Positions 1 to 12,605 of a DNA stretch of 64,000 nt are shown here, piece after piece. The notes beneath the pieces were generated by a model. The model was not told the origin of the DNA and ran no database searches. It worked only from the letters and a program-made list of their open reading frames with translations. The DNA comes from Corallococcus silvisoli (GTDB lineage: Bacteria; Myxococcota; Myxococcia; Myxococcales; Myxococcaceae), in contig NZ_JAAAPJ010000007.1 in NCBI RefSeq assembly GCF_009909145.1, positions 310,001-374,000 of the forward strand, in the 5' to 3' direction. The translations under genes were made by a program, and so were the position numbers. Each line of letters begins with the position of its first letter. Within the stretch, counting starts at the first letter, position 1.

Positions 1-1
1 T

Positions 2-295
2 AGGAGGAGTCCGACCCCTGAGTTGCTGAACGGAAACCTCTTTTGCAAGGAACTCTATTCGGAGAAGGAGCTCAGAAAGAGGCCTGGAACTGACTCCATC
101 ATCTGGTGTGAGAGAAAGTTCGACAAGGACAGGTCGCGAATCAGTGAGCCTGAGTGCCTCATTAAGATCCTGGTTCATGAATTCTCCCACACCTGTGGCA
201 TGAAACATCTCAATGACGGTGGCGACCCAAGAAGAGCCCCTGGCATCCCCGGTATTGCCGGTAACGGTATTGAGGGCTGTTTTGCAAAGAACTAG
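2..295 (+). CDS. C-terminal part of a metalloprotease-like protein (5' end outside window)
   Basis: The frame is open to the left edge, so only the last 97 residues are visible. The segment carries the metzincin-type zinc motif HExxHxxGxxH (HEFSHTCGMKH, nt 176-208), in which the three His would bind zinc and the Glu act as base. Only about 29 residues follow the motif and I see no obvious Met-turn, so the domain is either very short or atypical. Base composition is less GC-rich than most of the window, as in the next gene. The gene ends 6 nt before a lipoprotein gene on the same strand, which suggests co-transcription. Protease activity is inferred from the motif alone. Confidence 0.6.
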   Translation, partial: RRSPTPELLNGNLFCKELYSEKELRKRPGTDSIIWCERKFDKDRSRISEPECLIKILVHEFSHTCGMKHLNDGGDPRRAPGIPGIAGNGIEGCFAKN

Positions 296-301
296 GGTGG
301 C

Positions 302-796
302 ATGAAAAAGTTTCTCGCTCTCTTGGCACTCCTCAGTGGTTGTTCTCACTCATCAATCCTCAAGCTCAATGAGTACGGACTTGGCCCGGCCGACACCGCA
401 CTGATCGACCTGACCTTCAGGGACGTCAAATACGATGGCTCCATGCTGGAGGGGCGGGTTGAGTTGTATGCAATGGAGGACGTAGACGTCCCGAACATCC
501 TGGGATGGAAGACGCTCATCCTTGATAGGGCGTGGACATGCGACACGCATGAAGACATTGGCTTGGCACATGTCGACTACGCTGCGAACCCAGACGATCG
601 ACAGGATGTCCTGCGCCTCAGGAAGGGCGACATCTATGGCGGCCAGATGAACTTCCCTGTATCGCTTGCTAAAGAGGGCGGGCCCAATTGCATCCGCTAC
701 GAGATCGTGTATGCGCCGGACGGTCAGTTTCACGGCAACCTCGCCATTAAAGTCGCTGGCACGGCCAAGCGAGAGCCCACCGCTCCAAGCCCGTGA
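302..796 (+). CDS. hypothetical lipoprotein, 164 aa
   Basis: The protein begins with a short charged n-region and a hydrophobic stretch ending in a lipobox (LLSGC, Cys14), so it should be exported and lipidated. I recognise no family in the mature part, which looks like a soluble beta-rich domain with two Cys. The start is the first ATG, 6 nt after the stop of the metalloprotease-like gene, suggesting a two-gene unit. Codon use is less GC-biased than in the core genes to the right, compatible with an accessory or transferred segment. A role as partner or inhibitor of the upstream protein is possible but rests only on adjacency. Confidence 0.65.
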   Translation: MKKFLALLALLSGCSHSSILKLNEYGLGPADTALIDLTFRDVKYDGSMLEGRVELYAMEDVDVPNILGWKTLILDRAWTCDTHEDIGLAHVDYAANPDDRQDVLRLRKGDIYGGQMNFPVSLAKEGGPNCIRYEIVYAPDGQFHGNLAIKVAGTAKREPTAPSP

Positions 797-846
797 GGAC
801 TCCGACCAACACCAAGCCCGGTTGAGTGAAGGGCGGAGACTGAAGC

Positions 847-930
847 ATCCCCTCATTTTCGATTTTCCCTCAGAGCTTGCTCGCTCGCCCGCCGATGCGC
901 TCTCCAAGGGGAATCCTCAAATGAGGGGAT
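847..930. repeat. 12-base perfect inverted repeat, arms 60 bases apart
   Basis: Arms at 847-858 and 919-930 are exact reverse complements (ATCCCCTCATTT and AAATGAGGGGAT). They flank 60 bases and lie 50 bases after the lipoprotein stop. This could be the stem of a structured RNA, a protein-binding site or a worn mobile-element end. No poly-T run follows, so a standard terminator is unlikely. Confidence 0.5.
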
Positions 931-940
931 AGCTCAGAGG

Positions 941-976
941 TGGAGGGGCAGTCGCTCACTGGCGATAGCCCCTCCA
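941..976. repeat. strong hairpin, 9+4 bp stem
   Basis: The outer arm TGGAGGGGC (941-949) pairs perfectly with 968-976. An inner TCGC (952-955) pairs with GCGA (962-965), around a two-base internal mismatch and a 6-base loop. It lies 10 bases after the preceding inverted repeat. It may be a terminator for the lipoprotein unit, although no T-tract follows, or part of a structured RNA. Confidence 0.5.
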
Positions 977-1331
977 TCAAGGCCAGGATGTAGTGGGCGA
1001 GCAGGCTTTCAAAGCCATCACGCCCCGGGAGGAGAAGGTCCCAACAGCATCTGCTACGTGTACGGTACTGCGTCCTACCTGTTCCTCCCATGGCGTCGTT
1101 TGCTCGGCACGTCAGTAGAGGCGGCAACTTCCCTGACACAGGGGGGCGGAGTGGATCGCGACAAGCCTGAGAGGCGGGTCCTTCTGGCTCCCCGGTGGGC
1201 ATGCGGGCATGACGGAGCGGGACACGCGGGCCCTGGCCATGTCAGCCTGCCGCGATAGGGATGGGTAGGGACGCACGGCGTGGGGGGCCCGACCCCGCGG
1301 GTGGGCGGCCGGGGCGGGGAGGGGACAGGCC

Positions 1332-6230
<4,899 letters not shown>

Positions 6231-6764
6231 GACGTCCGCCCCCAGACCCGCGTGTCGCGCCGCGGACAAGGGGTGGCCGGCCCGGGCTCACAGGGACGCC
6301 GATGGCTCGCCCAACATCCTCCCGGTGGCGCCACGAGGGGCGGTGCGCGTGCGCGACCTGGACACGGCGGCGCACTGGGTGACGCGCTCACGGTCCTCCT
6401 CGGACCCGAGGCCCGGCCCGGCGGGGAACAGCGCTCTCGACACGGAGGCGCTCGTCAGGGGCGAGCAAGGCTTCACCGTGCCCCTGGACGCGCCCCCTCC
6501 ACACCCGGGTGACCTGCTCCCGCACCGCGCGCCGCGACCTCCGGCCTTGCGTGGGCAAGCACGTCGTCCGACAGGCCCCGCCCCGGGTTGGCCGCCCGCC
6601 GCGAACCACCTGGCAAGGGAAAGCCCTTTCCTGGGCCGCAGGCGCGGAGGGCGGCCAGCCGGGCGTGAAGGTTGTTTCCCAATCTTGTTGGCGGGTGAGC
6701 GGGTGCCACCTTCTCAACCACACGCGCAATGGAAGCGGCGTGAAGGCACAAGGGGGCGCGCACA
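6231..6764. other. non-coding stretch, 534 bases, with possible gene remnant
   Basis: No convincing gene. Around 6290-6400 one plus frame reads DADGSPNILPV and continues for roughly 30 sensible residues. This resembles a segment of FMN-binding pyridoxamine-oxidase-like proteins, so a decayed gene is possible, but the evidence is weak. A small stem (AAGGG 6615-6619 with CCCTT 6624-6628) lies about 140 bases before the next gene, whose promoter must be in this interval. I could not pick out a clear -35/-10 pair. Confidence 0.3.
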
Positions 6765-8159
6765 ATGGAACTGGGTTTCGAAACGATCGGCAACGCCACG
6801 CTCATCTGCCACGACAAGGGGCCCGTGCTGGTGACGGACCCCTGGACGGATGGGGACGCGTACTTCGGCAGCTGGACGCTGTCCCATGAGATTCCGGACG
6901 AGCAGCGCCAGTCCATCCGCGACTGCGCCTACGTCTGGCTGTCGCACGGCCATCCGGATCACCTCAGCATGGAGTCGTTGGAGAAGTTGCGGGCGAGCAC
7001 CCTGCTGGTGCCGAACCACGTGGGCCACCGCATCCTCGACGACCTGCGCGGCGCGGGCTTCCGCGTCCAGGTGCTGACGGACCGCGAATGGACCCGGCTG
7101 TCCCCGCGCATCCGCGTGCTGTGCCTGCCGGACGTGAATCAGGACGCCGTGCTGCTCGTGGAGGTGGGCGGCCGCCTCATCGTCAACCTCAACGACGCCG
7201 GCGACCGCGGCCAGGGCCACTTCGTGCGCCGGGTCATCAAGGAGTACGACGAGACCTTCCTCCTGGCCCTGTCCGGCTACGGCGACGCGGACATGATGAA
7301 CTTCTTCACCGAGGACGGGAACCGCATCCTCCCGTACGCGGCGGCGAAGACGCCCGTGGGGCAGACCATCGCGCGGCAGGCGGAGATGTACGGGGTGCGC
7401 TACTTCGTCCCCTTCAGCTCCATGCACAAGTACCAGCGCGCCGACAGCATCTGGGCCTCCGAATACACCACCACGCTGCCGGACTACTCGCGCGGCTTCG
7501 CCTCCACCACCTGCCAGATGCTCCCGGCGTTCCTGCGCCACGACTTCACCAACGACGCCTCGGTGTCCATCAACCCGAAGGAGCGCGTCCTCAAGCCGGT
7601 GGACCCCAAGCAGTTCGGTGATGACTGGAGCGAGTGCCTGGACGTGGACGAGGTGAAGGCGCTGGAGCGCTACTTCCGCGCCGTGGAGCACCTGGGCACC
7701 GTGATGGACTTCCTGCGCTTCCGCGTGGGCGGCAGAGAGCACGTCATCGAGCTCAACAGGCGCCGCTTCCACAAGGGCATCACCTTCGACGCCCCCCGCA
7801 ACTCGCTGATGACCGCCGTGAAGTACCAGGTGTTCGACGACCTGCTCATCGGCAACTTCATGAGGACCACCATCCACGGTGGCTTCGGCAAGGGCAGCCT
7901 CTACCCGGACTTCAGCCCCTACGTGGCCAAGTACGCCGACAACGGCAAGGCCCGCACGGAGGCCGAGCTGCGCAACTACTTCAACGAGTACAGGAGCCGC
8001 GACATGGTCGGCTATCTGCGCCACCAGCTGGATGCCCACTGCGTCCGCCCCATCCAGCTCCAGTCCGCGGAGCTGCTGCGCACCCTCCTGCCCTCCGACT
8101 CCAACGCCTTCCGCATGGCCAAGGAGACCTATTGGAAGGTGCGCCGCGCCATACTCTAG
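6765..8159 (+). CDS. MBL-fold metallo-hydrolase (UlaG-like), 464 aa
   Basis: Begins with the beta-strand pattern of UlaG-type metallo-beta-lactamase-fold proteins (TLICHDKGPVLVTDPW). It carries the metal-binding motif HxHxDH as SHGHPDHLS near residue 64, followed by further fold elements (VNLNDAG). Cytosolic: no signal peptide. At 464 residues it is longer than a bare MBL domain and has a ~200-residue C-terminal part that I do not recognise. The substrate cannot be told from sequence; relatives hydrolyse lactones, phosphoesters or act in surface-sugar metabolism. It stands alone on its strand, with a terminator-like hairpin 46 bases after the stop. Start: the first ATG; the region just before it has only a weak ribosome-binding site. 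Confidence 0.8.
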   Translation: MELGFETIGNATLICHDKGPVLVTDPWTDGDAYFGSWTLSHEIPDEQRQSIRDCAYVWLSHGHPDHLSMESLEKLRASTLLVPNHVGHRILDDLRGAGFRVQVLTDREWTRLSPRIRVLCLPDVNQDAVLLVEVGGRLIVNLNDAGDRGQGHFVRRVIKEYDETFLLALSGYGDADMMNFFTEDGNRILPYAAAKTPVGQTIARQAEMYGVRYFVPFSSMHKYQRADSIWASEYTTTLPDYSRGFASTTCQMLPAFLRHDFTNDASVSINPKERVLKPVDPKQFGDDWSECLDVDEVKALERYFRAVEHLGTVMDFLRFRVGGREHVIELNRRRFHKGITFDAPRNSLMTAVKYQVFDDLLIGNFMRTTIHGGFGKGSLYPDFSPYVAKYADNGKARTEAELRNYFNEYRSRDMVGYLRHQLDAHCVRPIQLQSAELLRTLLPSDSNAFRMAKETYWKVRRAIL

Positions 8160-8204
8160 GGAATTCAGGCAATTGCGGGCGATGGGTGCCCGGAACCAGG
8201 ACAC

Positions 8205-8231
8205 CTTGCTGTCCCTTTCTCAGACAGCAAG
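8205..8231 (+). terminator. hairpin terminator candidate after the MBL gene
   Basis: A perfect 9-bp stem (CTTGCTGTC 8205-8213 with 8223-8231) with a 9-base loop, 46 bases past the MBL stop. It is followed by AGTCTTTCG, a short T run rather than a full poly-T tract. Confidence 0.5.
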
Positions 8232-8278
8232 AGTCTTTCGTGTAAACCTTCGTGTTTCTAGGTATTTACGCACGAGGG

Positions 8279-8295
8279 TGTCACAGAAGGTGACA
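8279..8295 (+). promoter_or_regulatory. small palindrome TGTCAC-N5-GTGACA
   Basis: Two exact 6-base half-sites separated by 5 bases, about 190 bases before the protease gene. The size and spacing fit a binding site for a dimeric regulator, or a short RNA stem. No regulator can be assigned. Confidence 0.3.
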
Positions 8296-8303
8296 GTCAG
8301 GTG

Positions 8304-8340
8304 GCGGGACTCTGGAGCGCTGCTGCTCCAGCGGTCCCGC
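8304..8340 (+). repeat. long stem-loop in the protease leader
   Basis: The outer 7-bp arm GCGGGAC (8304-8310) pairs with 8334-8340. The inner 7-bp arm CTGGAGC (8312-8318) pairs with 8325-8331, with a 6-base loop. GTTTCCTGATTTTC follows. It could act as an intrinsic terminator or attenuator 145 bases upstream of the protease start. Confidence 0.45.
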
Positions 8341-8484
8341 GTTTCCTGATTTTCTCCTCTAGGGAGACCCCTTCGGAGGGCTTGGCCCGGGAGTTGCTCA
8401 AAGGCCCGGCGCGCGACATCGCGGCTGGCGGGAAGGCCAGGCGTGGACGCGCATCCCCCGAAGAACGACAGGAAGAGTCTCCCG

Positions 8485-9300
8485 ATGCTCAAGTTCCGCT
8501 CTGTTGCGATGCTGGCCGGTGTTTCGCTGCTCGGTGCTGCCTGTGGTGGTCCGGAGTCCGCGCCGGAGTCCGAGGCGAAGCCCACGTGGGAGGAGTTCAA
8601 GGCCAACGCCTACCGTGAGCCCTGGGAGGGCGGGAAGATCATCGTCAACGGTGACGAGGCGCTGGAGTCCGAGGAGGAGCTGGCGGCCTACTTCCACAAC
8701 GTCGTCGAGTCCCAGCTGGGCCAGTCGCAGAACGGCCTCGCCGTGTACTACATCGGCGGCGACATCAAGTGGAGCAGCACCCAGAAGCTGAACCTCACCT
8801 ACTGCATCAGCAACAGCTTCGGCACGAACAAGGCGAAGATGGTGAGCGCGATGGAGAGCGCCACGGCGGCCTGGGAGGCCACGGCGAGCGTCAACTTCAC
8901 CTACCTGTCCCAGTACGACGCGTCCTGCACCGCGTCCCAGACGGGCGTGCTGTTCGACATCCGTCCGGTGAGCGGCCAGTCCTACGTGGCGCGCGCGTTC
9001 TTCCCGAACTCCGCTCGCTCCGGCCGCAACGTGCTGGTGGACAGCAGCGCGTTTGGCAGCCTGGGCGCCTGGACGCTCACGGGCGTGCTGCGCCACGAGC
9101 TGGGCCACACGCTGGGCTTCCGCCACGAGCACACCCGCTCCACCGCGAGCGGCTGCTACGAGGACAGCCAGTGGCGCGCGCTGACCAGCACCTACGACCG
9201 CGCGTCCGTCATGCACTACCCCCAGTGCAATGGCACCCAGACGGGCGACCTCGTGCTGACCAGCCTGGACAAGCAGGGCGCTCGCGCGCTGTACCCGTGA
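8485..9300 (+). CDS. secreted zinc metalloprotease, M57-like lipoprotein, 271 aa
   Basis: The lipoprotein signal ends in LLGAAC, so the product is exported and lipid-anchored or later released. The catalytic motif is HELGHTLGFRH at residues 204-214, a metzincin-type HExxHxxGxxH site close to the HEIGH motif that names the M57 dual-action peptidases described from Myxococcus. A Met-turn (VMHYPQ, Met243) follows 39 residues later, as the fold requires. I start at the ATG preceded by AGGAAG; an in-frame GTG at 8443 would put 14 residues before the signal and is less likely. Likely role: extracellular proteolysis during predation or development (inferred). The gene converges with the DUF5335 gene, with a strong hairpin between them. 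Confidence 0.85.
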   Translation: MLKFRSVAMLAGVSLLGAACGGPESAPESEAKPTWEEFKANAYREPWEGGKIIVNGDEALESEEELAAYFHNVVESQLGQSQNGLAVYYIGGDIKWSSTQKLNLTYCISNSFGTNKAKMVSAMESATAAWEATASVNFTYLSQYDASCTASQTGVLFDIRPVSGQSYVARAFFPNSARSGRNVLVDSSAFGSLGAWTLTGVLRHELGHTLGFRHEHTRSTASGCYEDSQWRALTSTYDRASVMHYPQCNGTQTGDLVLTSLDKQGARALYP

Positions 9301-9350
9301 GCTGACGTCCGGCCCCGGCGCGGCGGCGAGCCGCGCGGGGGCGGGTGAGG

Positions 9351-9388
9351 CAGGGCCGGTGGGAGCGTCTTCGCTCCTGTCGGCCCTG
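9351..9388. terminator. bidirectional terminator hairpin between converging genes
   Basis: An 8-bp arm (CAGGGCCG 9351-9358 with 9381-9388) continues through three G-T wobble pairs into a 6-bp arm (9362-9367 with 9372-9377), giving a 17-bp stem with a 4-base loop. It sits between the 3' ends of the M57 protease and the minus-strand DUF5335 gene. Confidence 0.7.
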
Positions 9389-9406
9389 GTTCGTTTCCGG
9401 TGGGCG

Positions 9407-9784
9407 CTAGAAGCGGGCGGAGGCGCTGTCGGACTCGGAGGGCCGTTCGAAGAACACCAGCGTCTTGCCGCCCTTCTCGCCAATCTCCAGGCACTCCAGC
9501 GCGCCGCTCTGCTCATCCAGCTCCGCGAAGAGGCGGTCTGGTTCGAGGATACGGTGGGTGATTTCTCCGCCCTCGCGGCCGACGATGATCTGCACCGCGC
9601 CCGCGTCGCTGCCCTTGGTCTCCAGGGAGATTTCGATGAGGGGCAGGCGGTCGGCCAGGGGCTGGTCGCCGGTGTCGGAGTCGATGGACTCCACGCGCAC
9701 CCACTGGGTGGGGTCCTTCTTGCTGAGGTTGGCGAGGTAGCTCGCCCACTGCTCCCGGGGGATTTCCTGGTTGGTGTGTGCCAT
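9407..9784 (-). CDS. DUF5335-like small protein, 125 aa
   Basis: A small acidic soluble protein with no signal or membrane segment. The N-terminal pattern (IPREQWASYLANLSK) and the central strand (VQIIVGREGG) followed by THRILEPDRL resemble DUF5335 proteins, whose function is unknown; the assignment is by pattern memory only. Start is the ATG at 9784; a longer frame extends upstream but runs into non-coding sequence. It is transcribed alone and converges with the protease gene across a strong hairpin. The ClpX-like gene lies upstream on the same strand, 140 bases away. Confidence 0.65.
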   Translation of the reverse strand: MAHTNQEIPREQWASYLANLSKKDPTQWVRVESIDSDTGDQPLADRLPLIEISLETKGSDAGAVQIIVGREGGEITHRILEPDRLFAELDEQSGALECLEIGEKGGKTLVFFERPSESDSASARF

Positions 9785-9924
9785 GGGCCGCCTCCACGCG
9801 ACTGTCGTGTGCCTCAACCGTAAGGCGTCCGGAGCGCGGGTGAAGGACAGGCCCGGCTGACCGACGCTCCGGGGACCCCTCGGACCGGGCCCCGGCACGT
9901 CGGCTGCTGAAGGGCAGGCGTCGC

Positions 9925-11073
9925 TCAGTCGCGCAGGGCGTGGACCGCGTCGTCCTGGAGCACCAGGCGCACGGTGGCGGCGCGGCCGTGGCCGAAGTGT
10001 TCGTAGGCGGCCTGCTCCAGCACGGGGGCCAGGGCGGTGCGCAGGCCGCGGGCGCCCGTCTCGCGCTTGAGGGCGCGCGCGACGATCCACTCGCGCACGG
10101 CCGGGTCCACGGTGAGCTGGAGGCCCTCGTGGGTGAACTCGCGCTCCCAGGCGCGCAGCACGTTGTTCTGGAGGATGTCGGCCAGGGTCGCCGCGTCCAG
10201 CGGGGAGAAGGACACCAGCCGGCTGAAGCGCCCGATGAGCTCCGGGATGAAGCCGTAGCGGGAGAAGGCGGTGGTGTTCTCCAGGTGCTCCTCGGTGATG
10301 CGCGTGGCGATGGACTCCAGGTCCTTCTGGCCGCCCCTGCCGGGTTCGCGGCCGAAGCCCACGCGCTCCACGTGGGCGAGGGTCTCCGCGGTGCCGCGGA
10401 AGCCGCTGAAGGCGCCGCAGGCGATGAAGGTGATGCAGCCCATGTCCAGGGATTCGGGGCGGATCCGGCTGGTGAAGCCGAAGTCGGGCGGGAAGGTGGC
10501 CTGGGGGGCGGAGAGCAGGTGGAGGAGGCTGCGCTGGACGCCGAAGCCGCTCACGTCCTTGGTGGTCTGTTGCCCGGAGAAGCGGCTGTCGGAGCGGCTG
10601 GTGGCGAGCTTGTCGAACTCGTCCATGCAGATGGCGCCGCAGGCGGCCCATTGCGCGTCGCGCTCGGCGGCTTCGTAGAGGCGGGACAGGAGGGTGCTGA
10701 CGTCGTCTCCCACGTAGCCGGTTTCGGAGAACTGGGTGGCGTCCGCGAGCACGGTGGGCACGCCGAGGACTTCGCGGAACAGCAGCTCCACGAGGAACGT
10801 CTTGCCGGAGCCGGTGGGGCCCAGGAAGAGGGCGTTCTCGCGGGTGCCGGGTTCGGGCTCCAGGCCCTCCAGGTAGAGGCGCCGGATGCGGCGCAGGTGG
10901 CGGTAGGCGAGGACGGAGGCCGCGCGGCGGGCCTCGGTCTGGCCGCGGTAGCCCAGGTCGCCCAGGCGCGCGTCGATGTCTTGGGGTGACAGCACCTCCA
11001 GCGCGGCCACGCGCTCCTGGATGGATGGACCTTCGGGGAGGGAGGAGGGTTCAACGCCAGAACGGGCAGACAT
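9925..11073 (-). CDS. ClpX-like AAA+ ATPase without zinc-binding domain, 382 aa
   Basis: The core is a ClpX/HslU-type AAA+ module: Walker A GPTGSGKT (85-92), the ClpX-like ADATQFSETGYVGDDV segment just after it, Walker B ICMDEFDK (Asp151), the VSGFGVQRSLL stretch and a sensor-2 helix (RETGARGLRTAL). True ClpX has an N-terminal four-Cys zinc domain that recruits substrates; here residues 1-75 have no such cluster. I also cannot find the IGF tripeptide that docks ClpX to ClpP. It is therefore probably a ClpP-independent unfoldase or remodelling factor, and should not be named clpX without more evidence. No partner protease is nearby. Start is an ATG; the gene seems monocistronic. Confidence 0.85.
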   Translation of the reverse strand: MSARSGVEPSSLPEGPSIQERVAALEVLSPQDIDARLGDLGYRGQTEARRAASVLAYRHLRRIRRLYLEGLEPEPGTRENALFLGPTGSGKTFLVELLFREVLGVPTVLADATQFSETGYVGDDVSTLLSRLYEAAERDAQWAACGAICMDEFDKLATSRSDSRFSGQQTTKDVSGFGVQRSLLHLLSAPQATFPPDFGFTSRIRPESLDMGCITFIACGAFSGFRGTAETLAHVERVGFGREPGRGGQKDLESIATRITEEHLENTTAFSRYGFIPELIGRFSRLVSFSPLDAATLADILQNNVLRAWEREFTHEGLQLTVDPAVREWIVARALKRETGARGLRTALAPVLEQAAYEHFGHGRAATVRLVLQDDAVHALRD

Positions 11074-11173
11074 CGCGAGGGGACTCCAGGACGGCGCGGA
11101 CGCGCGCCGCGCCCATCATCCGGGACACCTCCAGGCGCGACAAGACACCCTGAAAGCGGGCGCATGGACGGTC

Positions 11174-11623
11174 CTAACGGATGTCGAGGATGCGGCCCTG
11201 TCCGTCGATGAGATAGGTCGCGCCCGCGTCCAGCACGATGGAGCCGGGGGGCAGGCCGCAGCGATCGAGGTTGGCCGAGAACGAGATGACGTACAGGTCG
11301 TCACTGGCCTTGTCGATCCGGACATCGAAGGCGTCACTGCGGTTGAAGCAGGCGACCAGCCGTTCGTCGTTGCCTGTCGCCTTCTGACCCGGAGGCATGA
11401 AGTCCGTCAGCGCGACCTGGAACGCGGCCAGGGTGGGACCATCCATCCGAAGCGATGTCACGAAGGTCTGAGGATCCCTGATGCGTTCGCCGACCTCGGG
11501 AGGAAGGCGCTCGGGCCGCTGGTACTTGTAATAGCCAAAGAAGCCGCATCCCTGCGTCAGGGCGGAGGGGGCCATCGCGAGGAAGGCCAGCGCCAGCCTC
11601 CTCATGCGCATGCGTCCTTTCAT
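11174..11623 (-). CDS. hypothetical lipoprotein, 149 aa
   Basis: A basic n-region, a hydrophobic core and Cys26 in LTQGC suggest an exported, possibly lipidated protein, although Gln at -2 and Thr at -3 make the lipobox non-canonical. The mature part has no family I recognise. The ATG overlaps the stop of the upstream JAMM-like lipoprotein gene (ATGA, 11620-11623), so the two are translationally coupled and probably act together. There are alternative in-frame Met codons a few residues downstream. Confidence 0.6.
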   Translation of the reverse strand: MKGRMRMRRLALAFLAMAPSALTQGCGFFGYYKYQRPERLPPEVGERIRDPQTFVTSLRMDGPTLAAFQVALTDFMPPGQKATGNDERLVACFNRSDAFDVRIDKASDDLYVISFSANLDRCGLPPGSIVLDAGATYLIDGQGRILDIR

Positions 11624-12306
11624 GGCGCCCAGTCCTGCCCTTCGTAGAGTTCGAGGGTGCCCTCGTCGTCGATGACCGCGCCGATGGGAACCCAGAGCCC
11701 GTCGCGGAGCGCGGCCACCACGCGTTGGGCGTAGTCGTATTTGTAGCTCCGGCATTCGCCCGCTCTCTCCCTGTAGAAGAGCAGGAGCTCCCGGTGGAGG
11801 ACCTTCCCGGTGCGCCCATCGGCGATCCGGGTGGGGACCCATCTGCGCGCTTCGCTCATGTCCGGCCGGGAGAACCGCCGGTTGTGCGGATGATTGTGTC
11901 CTCCTCCCAGGATGATGGCGTCCAGGTGCTGGGGATCATCCAGGCTGGAGGGGATCCAGCAGGACTTCGTACGGCCGACGCGTGTGCCCTGGATGTCGGA
12001 CAGGTAGCTGAGGAAGTACGCGTCCTCGGTGCTCGAGTAGTAGATCAGGGCGCAGTATTCGATCCCGTACTCGCCGGTCGCCGCGCCAGGCTGCCGCGTC
12101 ATGATCTCGCAGGCGTTCTCCGCGAGCTCCGCCACCGACTTGAAAGGCCCCGCGAGCGGTCCCGCCACCTGGATCTGTCCGTTGGGCAGCCTGCGGACCC
12201 GGACATCGGGACTCGGTGTGGAGCAGGCCGCCATCACCGCGAACACGCTGGCGTACGCGCACCCGCGCCAGTGCCTCGCGCTCCCTGTTGCTCGCCACCT
12301 CGCCAT
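11620..12306 (-). CDS. lipoprotein with a JAMM/DUF4329-like motif, 228 aa
   Basis: The signal ends in VMAAC (Cys28), so the protein is exported and lipidated. The mature domain contains HNHPHNRRFSRPD (137-149), that is H-x-H-x6-S-x2-D. This is one residue shorter than the JAMM/MPN zinc motif H-x-H-x7-S-x2-D of RadC- and Rpn11-type proteins, and close to the H-x-HP...FSxxD pattern of DUF4329 domains. A Glu at 80 or 83 precedes a beta-rich stretch and could be the catalytic acid. A periplasmic isopeptidase-like or sugar-processing role is possible but unproven. The downstream lipoprotein overlaps it by 4 bases. It is transcribed away from treZ. Confidence 0.65.
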   Translation of the reverse strand: MARWRATGSARHWRGCAYASVFAVMAACSTPSPDVRVRRLPNGQIQVAGPLAGPFKSVAELAENACEIMTRQPGAATGEYGIEYCALIYYSSTEDAYFLSYLSDIQGTRVGRTKSCWIPSSLDDPQHLDAIILGGGHNHPHNRRFSRPDMSEARRWVPTRIADGRTGKVLHRELLLFYRERAGECRSYKYDYAQRVVAALRDGLWVPIGAVIDDEGTLELYEGQDWAP

Positions 12307-12605
12307 CGCGCATGCCCGGGCAGAAAACAGCGAATCCAGACATGTGGATTATTTGTGCAAAACGAGAATGTCAAGCGAGCCCTCTCCGGGGGTCTTCCGC
12401 CATCGACGAGGCAGGGACACTACCCAGGAGATTTGGATGGGGCAACAGGACGTCATGGGTCCATGGCCTCCCAGGAAGGCGCCCCGGTCCACCGTCCGCC
12501 GGTCCGCACTCGCGGGCTCCCGGAGGTCGGCCCGTGAACAGCGCCGTTCCTCACGTGCGACAGGCGCTCCCCGTGTCCCCGTTCGCGCGTTAACAGGGAC
12601 GCGAC
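12307..12605. promoter_or_regulatory. divergent promoter region
   Basis: About 300 bases between the minus-strand lipoprotein operon and treZ. It must hold both promoters. The AT-richer patch near 12335-12372 is the best promoter candidate, but I cannot define -35/-10 boxes with confidence. No palindromic operator stands out. Confidence 0.35.

Larger units (their letters stand above)
797..1331. other. gene-poor stretch, 535 bases
   Basis: No ORF here looks like a protein: reading frames are short and lack recognisable motifs. The left half is less GC-rich than the right and contains two inverted repeats, listed separately. A purine-rich GGGGAGGGG run just before 1332 is the likely ribosome-binding site of the topoisomerase gene. 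I see no tRNA or complete insertion-sequence end. Confidence 0.5.
8160..8484. other. 325-base leader region with three hairpins
   Basis: Between the MBL gene and the protease gene there is no ORF, but three stem-loops stand in a row (8205-8231, 8279-8295, 8304-8340). The first probably ends the MBL transcript. The other two may belong to the 5' leader of the protease gene. The segment around 8220-8290 is less GC-rich than its surroundings, as expected of a promoter. Confidence 0.45.
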
